From contig CM038221.1 of the NCBI GenBank assembly GCA_021442155.1, positions 144,374,264 through 144,438,263 of the forward strand: a DNA stretch of 64,000 bases, read 5' to 3'. This document shows, piece by piece, positions 13,259 to 25,550 of this stretch. Source of the DNA: Cymbidium sinense. Its lineage: Eukaryota > Streptophyta > Magnoliopsida > Asparagales > Orchidaceae. The notes beneath the pieces were generated by a model that searched no databases, was not told where the DNA came from, and worked only from the letters and a program-made list of their open reading frames with translations. The number at the start of each line of letters is the position of its first letter. Within the stretch, counting starts at the first letter, position 1. A program made the translations under genes and the position numbers.

Positions 13259-13833
13259 GCCTATAAAGTCAAAGTCAGAGATTGAATCAGTTGTCCTGGA
13301 TGACTATTTATAACTTAGACGCTTGGAATCGACAGTTTTTCCGAAGAGGTTATCCCTCATATTGGGCATTGACATTTATTTGACTACTTGCGTATAACAG
13401 GTGCTGATTAGGACATATCACATGGATGTCAAACTCTATCAGCAACAAAAAAAAAATACTTTTTTTATATGACAGGAAGTCATTATATTTGCTTAAAATA
13501 ATATGAAACATGTTCTCATCAAGAAAATAATTTAAAACATATCGAGTCAATTTTTTGATAGAAAATTCAACTAAAATCTTCTAACTTTAATTAGTCTTGT
13601 TAAAGACCTAATGAAAAAAAATTTTTTCCCTTGAAGCATGACAAAGCTTTCCCCAACATAGGTCCATCTCCTAGTTGGTCTCCCCCACCTTTTAAGCGCT
13701 TCATCTCTGATTGGAGCTTGCCATAAAGTCCTCACAATGGGCCTTTCTTGTAGCCTTCCCCTTCATGGATGCCACTCGTCCGACTCATCTTGACAAAATT
13801 TTTAAAATTAGTACATTTAAAAACATAATTAGC
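13259..13833 (-). repeat. Right terminal inverted repeat of the foldback insertion
   Basis: This is the reverse complement of 10373-10908; it begins 'ctataaagtcaaag' inside and ends CATAATTAGC outside. It is about 40 bases longer than the left arm because of small insertions, for example around 13530-13560. Confidence 0.85.
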
Positions 13834-14358
13834 AAGTTTGGCCAAAGAATCTACTACTGTGTTCTCTCCTTGAGGAACCTTGTAGATAGTGGCCTCAGGG
13901 ACTTGGGCCAACAGCTTCATGGTGTACTCGTGGTAATGACGAAGCTTGGATTTCAGAACCTTATAGGACCCGACAATCTGGTTGATGACCAGCTGAGAAT
14001 CCTCATAGATGTTGATGCTTTTAACACATAATGTAATGGCTAACTCCATACCGGCAATAAAATCCTCATACTCGGCTTCGTTGTTGGTGCATGGATTGGA
14101 GAGATAGTATGAGAATATCATCACATCACGGTCTGGAGTTAAGAGAACTATACATACCCCTACCTTTCCTGGCATAGTATATCGTGGTTCTTCTCCTTTA
14201 TGAAAGGAAGTCACACCATAAAAATACATCTCCCAATAGTGATTGTCAACCTCCCCTAAGTTCATGATTTGTTCATCAGGGAGATCGTCACTAAGCGGAG
14301 AGTCAGCAGAAAGTGGGTCTGCTACAAAGAAATCTGCTAGTGTTTGTCCTTTCACCAC
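13834..14358 (-). pseudogene. Second (archaeal-type) RNase H domain of the Tat pol
   Basis: Open from 14358 on the minus strand. It starts with 'QTLADFFVADPL', typical of the linker before this domain. The domain shows 'WEMYFYGV' (residues 42-49), 'TNNEAEYEDFIAGMELA', 'IYEDSQLVINQIVGSYK', and 'PQGENTVVDSLAKLANY' near the end. The Glu and the two later Asp positions of the active site are present. The first Asp (usually in the YFDG motif) is Tyr (residue 47, codon 14218-14220). That is one base from Asp and would abolish activity. True coding stops at the foldback junction (13833); the frame runs on into the insertion to a stop at 13732. Confidence 0.85.
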
Positions 14359-14429
14359 ACGGAGGGATACGGATGTGATATCGAACTACAAGAGAATCAT
14401 GGACCAATGTGCCAACCGCTCGATAATGT

Positions 14430-14723
14430 TCATGTCATGAGATACTGCAGTGGATTGAATCTTGAAATTAAGTTCACCTTATGAGAAAGCATATAGTGTC
14501 GAAGCTTTTGGGATGCAAAGATTAAAGCTAGGCAATATTTCTCAATAGGTGGATAGTTCGCTTCAGTAGGGATTAGACAATGGCTGAGATAGTAGAGAGT
14601 GTTCTCCTTCCTTTCGTCATTAGTTTGAGCCAATAAAGTGCCAAGAGAGTCGTCCAATGCAGCAGTATAGAGGATGAGTGCCCTTCCCGGGATATGGGCT
14701 ACTAGGACTGGTAGCATCACCAA
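14430..14723 (-). pseudogene. Gypsy-type RNase H domain
   Basis: The motifs 'LYTAALDDSLGTLLAQ', 'YYLSHCL', 'NYPPIEKYCLALIFASQKLR' and 'HYMLSHKV' match the RNase H that directly follows reverse transcriptase in Ty3/gypsy pol. It would degrade the RNA strand during reverse transcription. The C-terminal part 'ISRFNPLQYLMT' has lost the usual T-D-H/N-P context. Stops separate it from both neighbours. Confidence 0.8.
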
Positions 14724-14999
14724 ATACTACTTGACATCTTTGAAGGCATGCTAGCACCTATCATCCCACTTGAACTTGACATCCTTTTTGACAAGTGCAG
14801 AAAATGGCTTGCATCTCTCCGATCGATTGGAGATAAAGCATCTTAGATACGCCAACCACCCTTGGAAAGATCTGAGTTGAGTTATAACTTTGATCTTTTC
14901 TGGTTATATCTCTATTCCTCAGTGTCAAAAAATAAACCCAAGGAACTTCCTTGAAGCTACTCTGAATGCACACTTCAGGGGGTTCATTTTGAGGTTAAA

Positions 15000-15690
15000 T
15001 TGTCTTAACTGTTCAAAAACTACTCTCAAGTCAAAAAAATGGTCTTCCTTTTCTTGACTACTATCATCAACATAGAATTCAACTTGATGATGAATGCGTT
15101 TGTTGAAGATCTAAGACATGGTATGTGACACCAGCATTTTTAAGGCTGAAAGGTATGACCTTATAACAATATGATTGGAGATCAAAAAGTGGTGTTTCTT
15201 TCATCCTCGGGGGCCATCTTGATTTGGTTGTAGCCAGATGACCCATCCATGAAGGAGAATACTGCATGAGATGAGGCAATGTCCACCATTAATTCTGGTA
15301 TAGGAAAAGCAAATTCATCTTTAGGACATGCCTTATTTAAGTCCCTGAAATCAACGCATATGCAAATTATTTTTTTTTCTTGGTATGGCATTAGCTAACT
15401 GTGCGATTTTTTCTCTCGATGCAACCAAAGACATCGATCAATTTATTGACTTTAGAAATGACCTATTGTTCAATTTCTAATTGCATGCATCTAGGAGCTT
15501 ATTTGATAGGGTTGGCATTATGGTCTATTGCTAGTTTGTGGACTACTACATCAGGAGATAATCGGGGCATCTCTTCATAGCTCCATGCAAAGCAGTCATT
15601 AAACTTAATCAATAGCTTAACTAGGTCATTGGTTTTTTCTTCATTCAGCAAAGAACTAATGTACGTCAGACGTGGATCTTCTTCCATCCC
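15000..15690 (-). pseudogene. Gypsy reverse transcriptase, fragmented
   Basis: On the minus strand: 'CFAWSYEEMPRLSPDVVVHK' (15687-15499) is the Tat-type N-terminal region. It is followed by 'CVDFRDLNKACPKDEFAFPI' and 'SFMDGSSGYNQIKMAPEDE' (15391-15182), 'YCYKVIPFSLKNAG' (15279-15079, another frame), and the catalytic YVDD at 15074-15063. At least two frameshifts break it. The domain would copy element RNA into cDNA. Confidence 0.85.
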
Positions 15691-16553
15691 GAAGTTGATT
15701 TCTTTAAGCTTGTCAATTATTGAATGGATTTCTTCTTCAAATTCTAAAGGTGCTTCTTTGATTTGAAGATCATCTGATCATCAAATTACTAAACACATAA
15801 GAGTTAGTGTAGTTTGAGAAGATCCTATCTGACTCCAGATGATTGGTGACAAGCAATAACCATCATCATCAGCTAGGCCTGCTGTACCAAATCCTAGTCC
15901 TGATCAAGATTATGCATCCCTGCCTTTGTTGCTCCATAGCTTCTCGAAGTAATCTAACATGTGCTTAGACCTTGCCTAAGGAACCAAACCTTTCTTTAAG
16001 AACACAAGGCGAATATCAATCAAAAGGTAAATCTTTATATGAATTATCCTCATTTTATACATTAGCTTCTGGACTTAAGGATGATGATCCCAATAAGAAT
16101 CTCTTCAGCTTGGCATTAATGGAAGACTTAGGGGCTTCCTTAACTACTAAACCCTTAACTTTTTATGAAGAAAGTAAAGTTAGAGCTAAAGTTCCCAACT
16201 TCTGTCTGATGGTTTTACATAAACATGATTCAAATACAATCATGCTTTGCTTGGAGGCCTAGTCTTCATCACTATCTAGCTCAAGTGTCACCTCCAATGA
16301 AACCCGCTGAGAGGGTTGGTTGGTACGCTAATCACATGAGACTCGTCCTCCGACCTGGATTCCAAGTATATGTAAATAGTAGGAGAACTCCTATGAACTA
16401 GAAGAAAACCCCTGTTAACTGATGGCCAACCAAGGGTTCTTCCACCTCTGGAATTGCCTCTGTGTCTAGCTCTACCTCTACCCCGCCTGGTGGAGTCGAC
16501 CATCATCCCACCCATGTCTATATGATAATGAACAAGGAATGTGACATGCGGCT
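15691..16553 (-). other. Protease-RT linker of the gypsy element, decayed
   Basis: This lies between recognisable protease and RT on the same strand. Frames are short and low in complexity (an Arg/Gly-rich stretch at 16515-16288). I recognise no domain. The plus-strand frame at 15972-16262 is likely a chance frame. Confidence 0.5.
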
Positions 16554-17140
16554 CTACTTCTTTCTTGACGTCCTTTTCTCGTTTTCTTGTCTTTTCTTTT
16601 TTTTCTTTTTCTTTTGAATTTGAATTTTGCCAAGTTCATGAGAAAAGGTGTTTTGAGGAAGATAGTAGGTTGCATCTTCATATATCTTAACCTCACTAAT
16701 TGAAAATGGTTTTTCATCTCCTTTGACATAGTTTTTTATTCCATCCTTTCGAAACTTAGTGCACTGATGGAGGGAGGATGGAATCATCTTATTTTGGTGT
16801 ATCCAAGGCCTATCGAGCAAAGCAATAAATAAAGTATTCAAATCAATTATGTAGAACTTGGCTTCAGTCTTCTAGTCACCTATTTCCAAAGGTAACACTA
16901 TGGAGCCTAGAACACTCTCACCTTGTTCATTGAACCCTCTCAACATCATCTGATCTCCTCGGAGTGTAGATATGTCAATTTTCAAATAGGCAAGGTCTTT
17001 AGACTCATAATGTTTACCGATGCACTTGGATCAACCAAAACCCTAGAAAGTCTAAATCTTCCCATATCTACTTTGATGTAGAGGGACGACTCCATGCCCC
17101 CAAGAAGGTCTTCATCTATGAATGTGACTCCCCGACTTTT
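16554..17140 (-). pseudogene. Gypsy aspartic protease region
   Basis: From about 17135 on the minus strand, 'GVTFIDEDLLGGM' is followed by 'SSLYIKVDMGRFRLSRVLVD' and 'PSASVNIMSLKT'. The catalytic triplet, usually D-S/T-G, reads D-P-S, so the active site is altered. Further on, 'LFIALLDRPWIHQNKMIPSS' with 'LHQCTKF' (16841-16760) is the typical Tat-type 'LLGRPWIH..PS.LHQ' end of the domain. It would process Gag-Pol. Confidence 0.75.
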
Positions 17141-17460
17141 TTTAGTAATATGCATCCTCTCTAACAGCGGTCAGCTGAGCTAAGAATATCTCTAGATCAA
17201 GAAGGGCCTTGATTAATTATTCTCTCATCTATTTGGATAAAATAAGGGCATCATAGATGCTTAACTTAGCTGGCAACTTTCTTAGGTGAGCGAAGACATT
17301 GTAATCCACTTTGGGCTGATCCTCCATAAGCATATCCAAGGGGGAGCATCCTATGGAGGGGCTTCTAGCTCATTAGTACCAATGACTTTTTTCTCTTATC
17401 TTGAGGTGTTGCCCTAAGAGGTAGAACCTTGCCACTATGGAGGTTAACTTCAATGATCTC

Positions 17461-19275
17461 TTATGGCAGTTTAGTGAAAGATTCTATCTGCTTGTCAGGC
17501 TCACCTACAGCTTCTCCTATAGGACACTCAAAATCAGATGATTCCAAGTCTATCTCAAGAGTTGAACCCATGTTATTTAGAGAAGAAAAGTCCATCTCTA
17601 AATCAGAAAGAGGAAGATCAGAGTTATTATAATTATTATTTAGACTTGAAGATCTTTCTATAAGAGTAGAATTAGACAAGCCATCAGAAGTGGCACCTAT
17701 GTAATTCAAACTAGCATTATTCCTTGATTTCTTGGATTTAGAAGGAGGTACATAGTAGAAATCTAGTAAAGTAAGTGGGTAAGGGATTTGATGTCCTCAT
17801 TCACCGATACAAGATGTCTACTAGAAGAAGAGCTAGATAAATTATAAGTACTCGCTAAAGTAGTAGCTGTAACGGTGGACTGGAGGCTGGGTTCAATCGG
17901 TGGTTGCGTTACATGGCTTTCCCAGGCTGGCATGGGCTGTTGCTGCTGTTAATCTCCCACTTTTCCCAAGTTGTCTTTGGTAACTTGCGAACCTTCCTTG
18001 ATGTTGGAGGTTTGAGCTGCCTCAGGCACCAACAAGAAAAGTTTCTTGATTTTTGAAATAATCTTTTTAGATGTTCAGGATAAGGAGATATCCCAACCTT
18101 CTTTAGTTTTGAGAGGATCACATGTATCCCCAAGGATTACCCTAACAAAATTGGATGGTTGTTCCATAGGTATTCCTTAGGGATAATTATGGTACCTGTC
18201 TTATAGCTATGCTCAAGCCAGTCCTTGAATGTAAAGCAATCCTCCAAACCATGGCCTAGCATGAGGTGGTAGGAGAAAAAGTTAGGATCATTGCTCCTGT
18301 CCACTTCCTCCGGCTTTCTAGGCTCGGGTAGCTAAAAGTCAAGTTTCTTTAAGAGGTTCTTAAAGATTTTCCTAACTACCTCCCTTTTAAATGAATAAGG
18401 CTTGTTTAGTTTATCCAAAAGAGTAAGTAGATGGTAGCAACCTGGTGGCGGGTATATGTACCGCTGCTGCTATGAGTTTGGTTGAGGAGGAGGCGGTGAA
18501 GGCTATGGAAGCTGTTGTGGTGGCTGATAGGATGACCTAAGTGGTGGTAGAGGAGGTGAAAGTGATGACTGTGGAGCTTGAGGTCTCTCATACTGCTCTC
18601 TGGCCGATTGCTTCCTCTTGTCCACTGTTATTATGGCCCCTGGCTTCCATTCATAAGCCTTTTGTGGCTTTAGCTTTGTTGATTGATCTGGAAAAGGCAA
18701 ATATTTGGCTTCTCCTTGTAAGCTAGCCATCATATTAATTAGCTTCTCAAATGCTTTGATGGTAAAACCTTTGAGCATGAAGGCTACCGAGCCATGAACA
18801 TTCTTTAGTAGAATTTCAATGGTGTGTTGTTCGGACAGCTACGGTTCGCATTTCATACTTAAATTATGTCATCTGAGAATATAATCAATGAGGGACTCAC
18901 CAGGGTGTTGTTAAGCCACAACGAGATCACCTACAGTCACCCTTTGCTGAGCTCCAGCAAACCTCTTAATGAAGAGTTGCTCCAACTCGGCAAAAGTCTT
19001 CACTAAACTGTTGGGGAGTTCAGCGTACAAATCAAAGGCTATGTCTGCTAAGCTACTAAAAAAAGATGAAACTAGAGAGCATCACTTCCACCAATGTTGC
19101 AACAACTGGCTCTGAAGTGTGCTATGTTCTGACGTGGGTTCCCACTGCCATCAAAACTCTTGAAAGAAGGTGGCACAAAACCCTTATGATATTGGATGGC
19201 ATCAAATTCCTCTAGGTAGGGTCTACCCTTTGGAACCAATGATCTTCCTTGGGCTTGCACCAGCGCTTCTCTCAC
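17461..19275 (-). pseudogene. Gypsy gag (family A), capsid region, broken
   Basis: The capsid start 'FDAIQYHKGFVPPSFKSFDG' with 'SGNPRQNIAHFRASC' (19275-19072) matches Tat-type gag. It continues in other frames with 'FDLYAELPNSLVKTFAELEQ' and 'LFIKRFAGAQQRVTVGDL' (about 19050-18930), then 'MLKGFTIKAFEKLINMMASL' (18778). Downstream, 18591-18406 and 18133-17909 are Pro/His/Ser-rich linker frames, and 17709-17461 is acidic and Ser-rich. No CCHC knuckle was recognised. Gag would form the particle. Confidence 0.75.
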
Positions 19276-19469
19276 CTACTACTCAATCATGAGTTTAATA
19301 TCTTTTTCTTGTATAGAGGTACTATCCACTACCTTCCTATACAAGCTAGTTCTGCCCTGCTCTATCGAAGATAAACTCTTAGGCTGATCCAAGACATGCA
19401 ACAACTCAGGCTGACCTATTTTTGCAATAGTTGGATGTACTGGTTGATTCTAAAGTGCCAAGACTACTG

Positions 19470-20199
19470 CTAGCAAATCCTCAAGCCTCTTTCCCATCCT
19501 GTCAATTTGTTCATCCTTTTCTTTAAGTTGTTGAAGGAGGTGTTGGGTCGAGTGGGCAGTATCGTCCTACTCACCTGCAGCACTTTCCAAACCCTGATGA
19601 TCACGAAGGAGGGAACCCTTAGTATTAACCATGTGCACTCCCACTGAATCCTCCAACAAATCATTTTCATTGGGATCAAAACTGACCTTCTCCTCCTCTA
19701 AGTCAGACCAATCGTACCCAAGGATCTCTTTCTTATCCACTAGATATTATGCTACAATATCATCGAGGGAACAGTCCAACTGTGTAGGCACAAATGATCG
19801 CGACTAATCGGTGGTGGGATCACTATCATGAACGGAGAGACATCTAACCACCCCTATTGCTGGAGAGCTGATCTTGTGAGGACTACATTCACTGGAGGAT
19901 AGATGCTCCTGACTGTCACTAGATATGGGTGGAGTGGTACTTTTAAGAGGATATATAGCCATGGGGATAGTGGTACTATCTTCTTCCCCCTTGGCTACTA
20001 CTATCTCTATACTCTGCTGCGGTGGTGGTGGTGATGGCACAACAACTATGCTCAAGGTTCCCCTCTTCACCACAACTGGAGAAAAAGGTTGAGCAGAAGA
20101 GCACAGCCTCACCTCAGTCGGTAGAGTGAATGGAATGGGATCTCTTGGCCATAGCTGGATCACCAGCGGGGCTTTCTTTTTCCTAGATATTGCCTTCAT
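19470..20199 (-). pseudogene. Gag N-terminal region, low-complexity
   Basis: The frame 20199-19804 starts 'MKAISRKKKAPLVIQLWPRD' and becomes Pro/Ser/Thr-rich; 19679-19470 follows in another frame. The position directly upstream of the capsid and the same strand make it the gag N-terminal part, or a separate ORF1 as in Ogre elements. It is not recognisable by motif. Confidence 0.45.
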
Positions 20200-20437
20200 G
20201 GACTTTGTTGAACATTGAATGATGAAACTTGTACTAGAGATGATGGACGTGGAGTAGAGCGGTGTGGCGGAGGCACCACCGACTCTCTTTGTGCAGGAGC
20301 TCCCCTTCTATGGTGGGTAGTACCCATCAGTAGAATGCTATAAATATGACCAATGCGAGTAGCATGCTCATTGGGAAAATTGATGTGGGTTGGGGATGCT
20401 GACTACCTGCTATACCTCCGCCTCTCTCAGATAGCAA

Positions 20438-20517
<80 letters not shown>
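20438..20517. repeat. (TA)n microsatellite
   Basis: About 40 uninterrupted TA units lie at the boundary between family-A gag and the next repeat block. The plus-strand frame across it, ending in Tyr-Ile repeats, is an artefact. Confidence 0.95.
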
Positions 20518-20521
<4 letters not shown>

Positions 20522-20679
20522 TCATCTTTGAGGTTTTTCCTTCCTGAGTTTTAATAAAATGTTCGAGGCTTTCCTTCTAAGGTTTTTAATATACCTATAC
20601 TTTTTGAGATTTTTGTCTTCTCATATTTTTGATGTACTTGTACCTTCTAAATGTTTTTCCTTCTGAGATTTTTAGTGTG

Positions 20680-20895
20680 TGGAGATACTGTCAACCACTT
20701 ACTTTCTTGGAGTATTTCTAGTGAGGACAATGTCCACTACTAGCTTCCTATTGAGACTTCCTCAGGGGCGTGCCTTACAGGGATTATCAGTGAAGACTTT
20801 GTCTACCACTTGCCTTCATGAGGTCTTTCTAGTGAGTACCTTGTCCAGTATCAGCTTCCCATATAGGCTTCCTCATGGGTATGCCTTTTAAGAAT
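20680..20895. repeat. Two tandem copies of a ~111-bp unit
   Basis: 'accactt.c.ttc.t.gag' occurs at 20694 and 20805, and 'tctagtgag.ac..tgtcca' at 20718 and 20828, each followed by 'gcttcc.at..g.cttcctca.ggg'. It resembles the tandem repeats found at the 3' ends of gypsy elements. The plus frame at 20679-20891 simply reflects the duplication. Confidence 0.7.
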
Positions 20896-21203
20896 GCAAC
20901 AAAGAAAGATTTCGTTGATAATAAAAACTTATTTAGAAAAAAAAATCTTCTAAACTTTTCAATAGAGTAAAAAAGAAACTTAACTATTTTTAGTCACTGC
21001 TTTAGTGAGATATTTCCTTAGATAAGTACTGGTGATATTTCTTACTCAATAACTCCAACAATTTTTTTACCATGATTCCTCTGATTGCCTTTTTGATGAT
21101 ATCTATGTTGCTCCAACAAGTAAAGATATTGAATGTTCTTGTCAATGCCTTAATCTCAATGGTTTGATTGATTTTCTATTTGAGAATTTTGGCCATTATG
21201 ATA

Positions 21204-22323
21204 TTAGAATCTCCAGACATTTAGCGATATTGAAGTATAGTAATGTCGTCGATTTTTTGATTTTTTTTGAGATACTATTGTAACATCTTCTGATGCATAC
21301 TTATGCTTAGAGTTATTCTCAAATTGTCTTCTATGAGAAGTAATAGTTTCATTAGCAGTAATTTGTGCCTCTACTCGATGAGTAATATTAGCATAAGAGC
21401 GTACTGTATCTCGCATTAATGAAGAGTAGAAAGGCTCGAGTCGAAGACCTCCAAGAAAGAAACATCGGAATAGCTCTGGATCTACTCTTGGAATTTAACG
21501 AGCTTCAAAAGAGAATCTTTGAAAGTATTCTTTAAGGGTTTCTCCTTCATTTTGGTGAATTACAAAAAGATGAGAAGAGTCTTTGATGATTCTTTGATTT
21601 GAGATAAATTGTTCAACAAAGAGTTTAGCCAAATGAGCAAAGTTGAGAATGGTCCATTGGGGGAAGGAATTAAACCATGTACGAGCTTGCCCTTTAAGAG
21701 TGATAGGAAAAAATTGGCAGAGCAAAGCATCAGGGGCTTGTTGAGCATGCATAATAGTATTGTAATGATCGATGTGCTCATAAGGATTAGAGGTTCCATC
21801 ATAAGGTTCAATGTTAGGTAGTTTAAACCCATCGAAAGATTTGTCTCTTAATGAGAATATTCTTGAATACTTTGACAGAGGATGAACTGATTATCTCTTA
21901 ATAAAAATTTATCTTGAACAAGGCGTTGTATTTCATCTCAAACAACTTCATGAGTTATCTCCATGAAATGGGGGTGATTCAATCTCATCAAAGAGGTAGG
22001 GGATTCAAAGTTGTCGAAAAATATGAGTATGATGAGTTGAGCTGACAATATAGTCATGATCTATATCATGATGATATAGGGAGTAATTTTCACATGATCA
22101 TGAGGGGTTCTTTATTAGTTTCTTCAATAAAATTAACTCTATAATGTTGATAGGGTCGATTTCCTCTAGTTTGTGGTGGCATTCTCGATTGTTCAGCTCC
22201 TAGTAAGAGCTGAAGGATCTGAGCTTGATGTTCCTCTATTCTTCGCATGTGCTCCTCAAAAGTATGAAGTGTGTCACCTTGTTGGTGGTTTTGATCTTGT
22301 TGAGAAACGTGGTTGTCTAACAT
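21204..22323 (-). pseudogene. Second gypsy gag (family B), partial
   Basis: The start 'MLDNHVSQQDQNHQQGDTLH' (22323-22090) is Gln-rich, with a coiled-coil-like 'FEEHMRRIEEHQAQILQLLL'. The capsid core at 21752-21495 shows 'DALLCQFFPITLKGQARTWF', 'LAKLFVEQFIS', and 'QNEGETLKEYFQRF', the classic retrotransposon gag pattern. It continues in a further frame at 21416-21204. This gag differs clearly from the family-A gag at 17.5-20.2 kb. No protease or pol of the same element follows; the sequence passes into the 111-bp repeats and (TA)n, so the element is truncated. Confidence 0.8.
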
Positions 22324-22337
22324 GATAAAGTAATGAG

Positions 22338-22366
22338 AATCTCCTTCCTACATATGGCATCAAACT
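22338..22366 (-). other. Possible degenerate primer-binding site of gag-B element
   Basis: On the minus strand, 'tttgatgccatatgtaggaa' just upstream of gag B resembles the common 'TTTGGCGCCGTCTGTGGGAA' sequence downstream of gypsy 5' LTRs. If so, the LTR end lies at about 22370 ('tttctagca'). The match is partial. Confidence 0.35.
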
Positions 22367-22369
22367 ATT

Positions 22370-25300
22370 GCTAGAAAATGCAAGATAATAAAACTTCACG
22401 TCTTAGCTTTGTATGAAAATCCAACATGCACACACATAGTTGAAAAAGAAAAAAAAACCTCCATAATTTTTACATGAAAAAAACTAGAAATAAAAAACAA
22501 ATCTCAGAGTCTAGCCCAATAAAAATGCTCCACTATATATCAACTTTGAAGTACAAAATTTGAATATTCCTAATAATGCGATTACAAAAATTGTATGTAA
22601 GAAACCCTGATAATGAGAACTCCATAATCAGGTTACAACATATACATCGAGTTGAGTCAGAATCTGGGACAAATGACAATATGACGCATGTAATGACGAA
22701 CTTCTAACTTTTTCCCTTTTCTTCCAAGTTCACTTTTAGCTCCTCCCCCCACTCTCATGACAAGAATGGAGTTCTATTTATAAGATTCTGAGAGGGTGTT
22801 TTTGTCATTATAGCCAAAATCTAAAAACACTCCATCGGACGATTTGTATTGATTCATGTAATCATAGATAATTTTTTGATATTTTATCATTCAAATGACC
22901 TTCGATCTGAGAAATCTTAGGCTCGTTGGATTCGTCTCGTCAGGTCGCTCAATTCGATTATAAGCACGTCAAATTTGGTAGTCATTTGATCATCTAATTA
23001 ACATTTTTGAAGTTTTCATATGTAGCTTTTGGCCTTGATTTGAGCTCATTTGGGCTCGATTTGATCGGGTTATAGAGTTATTGGACTCATCTCACTCAGT
23101 CATTTAATTTGATTATATACATGCTTTAACTTGATATTTGTGCTTGATTTATAAATTTTAAAAGGATATATCAGGTCTAATAAAAAATTAATGTTAAATA
23201 AAAAATAGCATCTTGTCTCAAGAAAAAAGTAGCTTTTAATACAAAGCAAATAAACAAGGAAAAGAAGCTTTAGAAAAAGAAAAGAAACCCAAAAGAACAT
23301 AAGCTTTTTTATATTCACATAATTTCATTTATGTAATAAAATAGTTTCTATATAACAGAGATTTTATCATGTTGGCTTGACCAATCTACAAGATGAGTCA
23401 TATTTAGCTTGAGCTCGAGCTCGTATAATATACAAGCTCGAAACTTGAGATCAAGCTCAGCCTCGTGGTTCAATAGGCTCGATTTGTGAGCATATTATTG
23501 AGTCGAGTTCAAGCTTGCTCAGCTCACTTACACCCCTAATCCACGTTGAACTCATTAATGAACATTAATTAGATATACTTATCAACTCCATAAACATGGG
23601 GGATTTGAAGTTCACTTTATAGAGGCTTATTCATGATACATTATAAGTCTATAATATAAGAAGGATTGCTGAAGAAAAATTAACTGACCCTACCTAAAAG
23701 CTTGTTCAGAATAAATCATATATCAATATAATCAAATTAAGTAAAAAAGGTATTATCTTGCTTACATTCATTAACATCTTTCATAATATCTGCTCTTTCA
23801 ATCATCAAGCCTTGATCAACTTTCTTAAGAGAATTCGTTGAAATGGCAAGATTAACTAAAACCTCTGAGTTTTGACTTTCTTTTCTCTTTACTAATCTTA
23901 TTATCTTCTTTGGGATTGGGATTAAGCATCTTCTTGTTATGCTCCATCTTTTATTATGACTTCATCTTCTTACATTTCTTTGATATGAAGACAAAAGAAA
24001 TTTCAATTGCAAGTATTTTGACTTTGAAATCGGCAAAATGCTCAATCTTGAAAGGAAAGATTTGTAAATTGCAGCTAAATATGAATATGAATGAAAAAAT
24101 AAGAAAGGAAGCTTTCATAAGGCTACCCTCTAGTTCAAATTTGTTTCTTTCAATGTTGATGTGTACAAACAGTTTTAACTAATATAATTAGTTATAATTG
24201 ATGTGATATATCATCAAGTCAAATTTGAATATTTTATCCTCTTATTCATTTATGAACATTTTTAAAGAGACAAGAGAATTATATAACTAGTTATGCATTC
24301 AAATTTTCCAAAACTGGATTTATTAAGTCCTATTGATTGACATGAACGACACTCAAGACTAGTATGCTAAAATGAATAATCAATTCATGTAAGTCACAAA
24401 AGAAGATAGTAAACTCACTATTGAGTTTTAGTCATCCAAAGCTATATAGCTAGAATTTACTCGGCCCATAGGCCAATAGAATTTGTCAAAAAATATTTTT
24501 CTAAGTCATCAAATAAATTTTCCCTAAGTTTCAAAGCACATGGTAGCCCAAGATAAAGTTGATGAAGATTTTGTCAAAACTCACAAACACATATGAAGCT
24601 GTTGGCGACTTGAATTCATCCTTCACTTAGAAGTTGACAAGTGCTCTCTATGTAATCAAATAGTTATAAACTAGCTAATTTCATCAATTTATAAAAAAAA
24701 CACTTATTTTGTTATGAAATTATTTTTTTGTTGCTCAAATATAATATCACGTATAGCAATGTGACTAAATCTCAACCTATAAATAGTGGTAAGAGGATGA
24801 AATTCACAAATGAAATCATTGGCATCAACATTTTAATTTATAATATCTCAAAACTTCTCGCTCTAAGTTGTATTTTTCTCTCCTCTTTCCTCTTATTTTT
24901 GGTCATTCTTATTAGCAAGATTTTGATTTCTCTTGCATATAATGATTTTAAATTTAACATTTCTTAACTAACTATTATGAATAATAAAATATTACAACCT
25001 TTAAAGAGAACAAAAGTATATTTTCATTCCTTTGAATTTATGCCAGCCTATTCAACACATCTCATAGATCAAGCTTCCTTACATGATTATTTTCCCAATA
25101 TAACATCCAATCATAATATAGTATGTTGGATCATTCAATAAAAGTGATCGACAAATTTGAAGATTATAAAGGTATTAAGCAAAAAAAATAGTTATATATA
25201 TACTCTTTATAAAAATACATAATAAATTTTATTATATACTTTTACTAGAGCAAATGAAAATATGTATAATTGATATGGTCCATAAAATCAATTTGATCAA

Positions 25301-25550
25301 GAATGAATTTTAACACATTCTAGATTAAAAAAACTATTAAAATTAAATTTAAAATTTTAAAGAAATGTTTAGAAGCTATTCAAACTTTGATTCCAAATAA
25401 TTATAATAAAGAAGATGTATTTTGATGAAGGTAATCCAATGGTGTCAATATTGTCAAAATCAAGCACAAGCAAAGTCAAAAACAAGATTAAAATTATAAC
25501 TAAAACTTTAACTTATTTGAATGGTCAAACAAAGTTCAAATTTTGTATGT
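22370..25550. other. AT-rich non-coding stretch; probable LTR remnant, then unassigned
   Basis: 22370-23100 may be the LTR of the gag-B element. 23380-23542 is rich in GAGCTCG/CTCAAGCTCG and ends 'cttacacccctaa', like the widespread plant hAT-type terminal sequence TAGGGGTGTAA. From 23545 to 25550 I see only AT-rich sequence and short chance frames (for example 23910-24182 and 24728-24967), none with recognisable content. Confidence 0.4.

Noticed and set aside
13711..14440. Plus-strand frames at 13711-14031 and 14243-14440
   Set aside because: They are antisense shadows of the RNase H domain on the minus strand.
20353..20547. 64-codon frame with a run of Tyr-Ile
   Set aside because: It is produced by the (TA)n microsatellite at 20438-20517.
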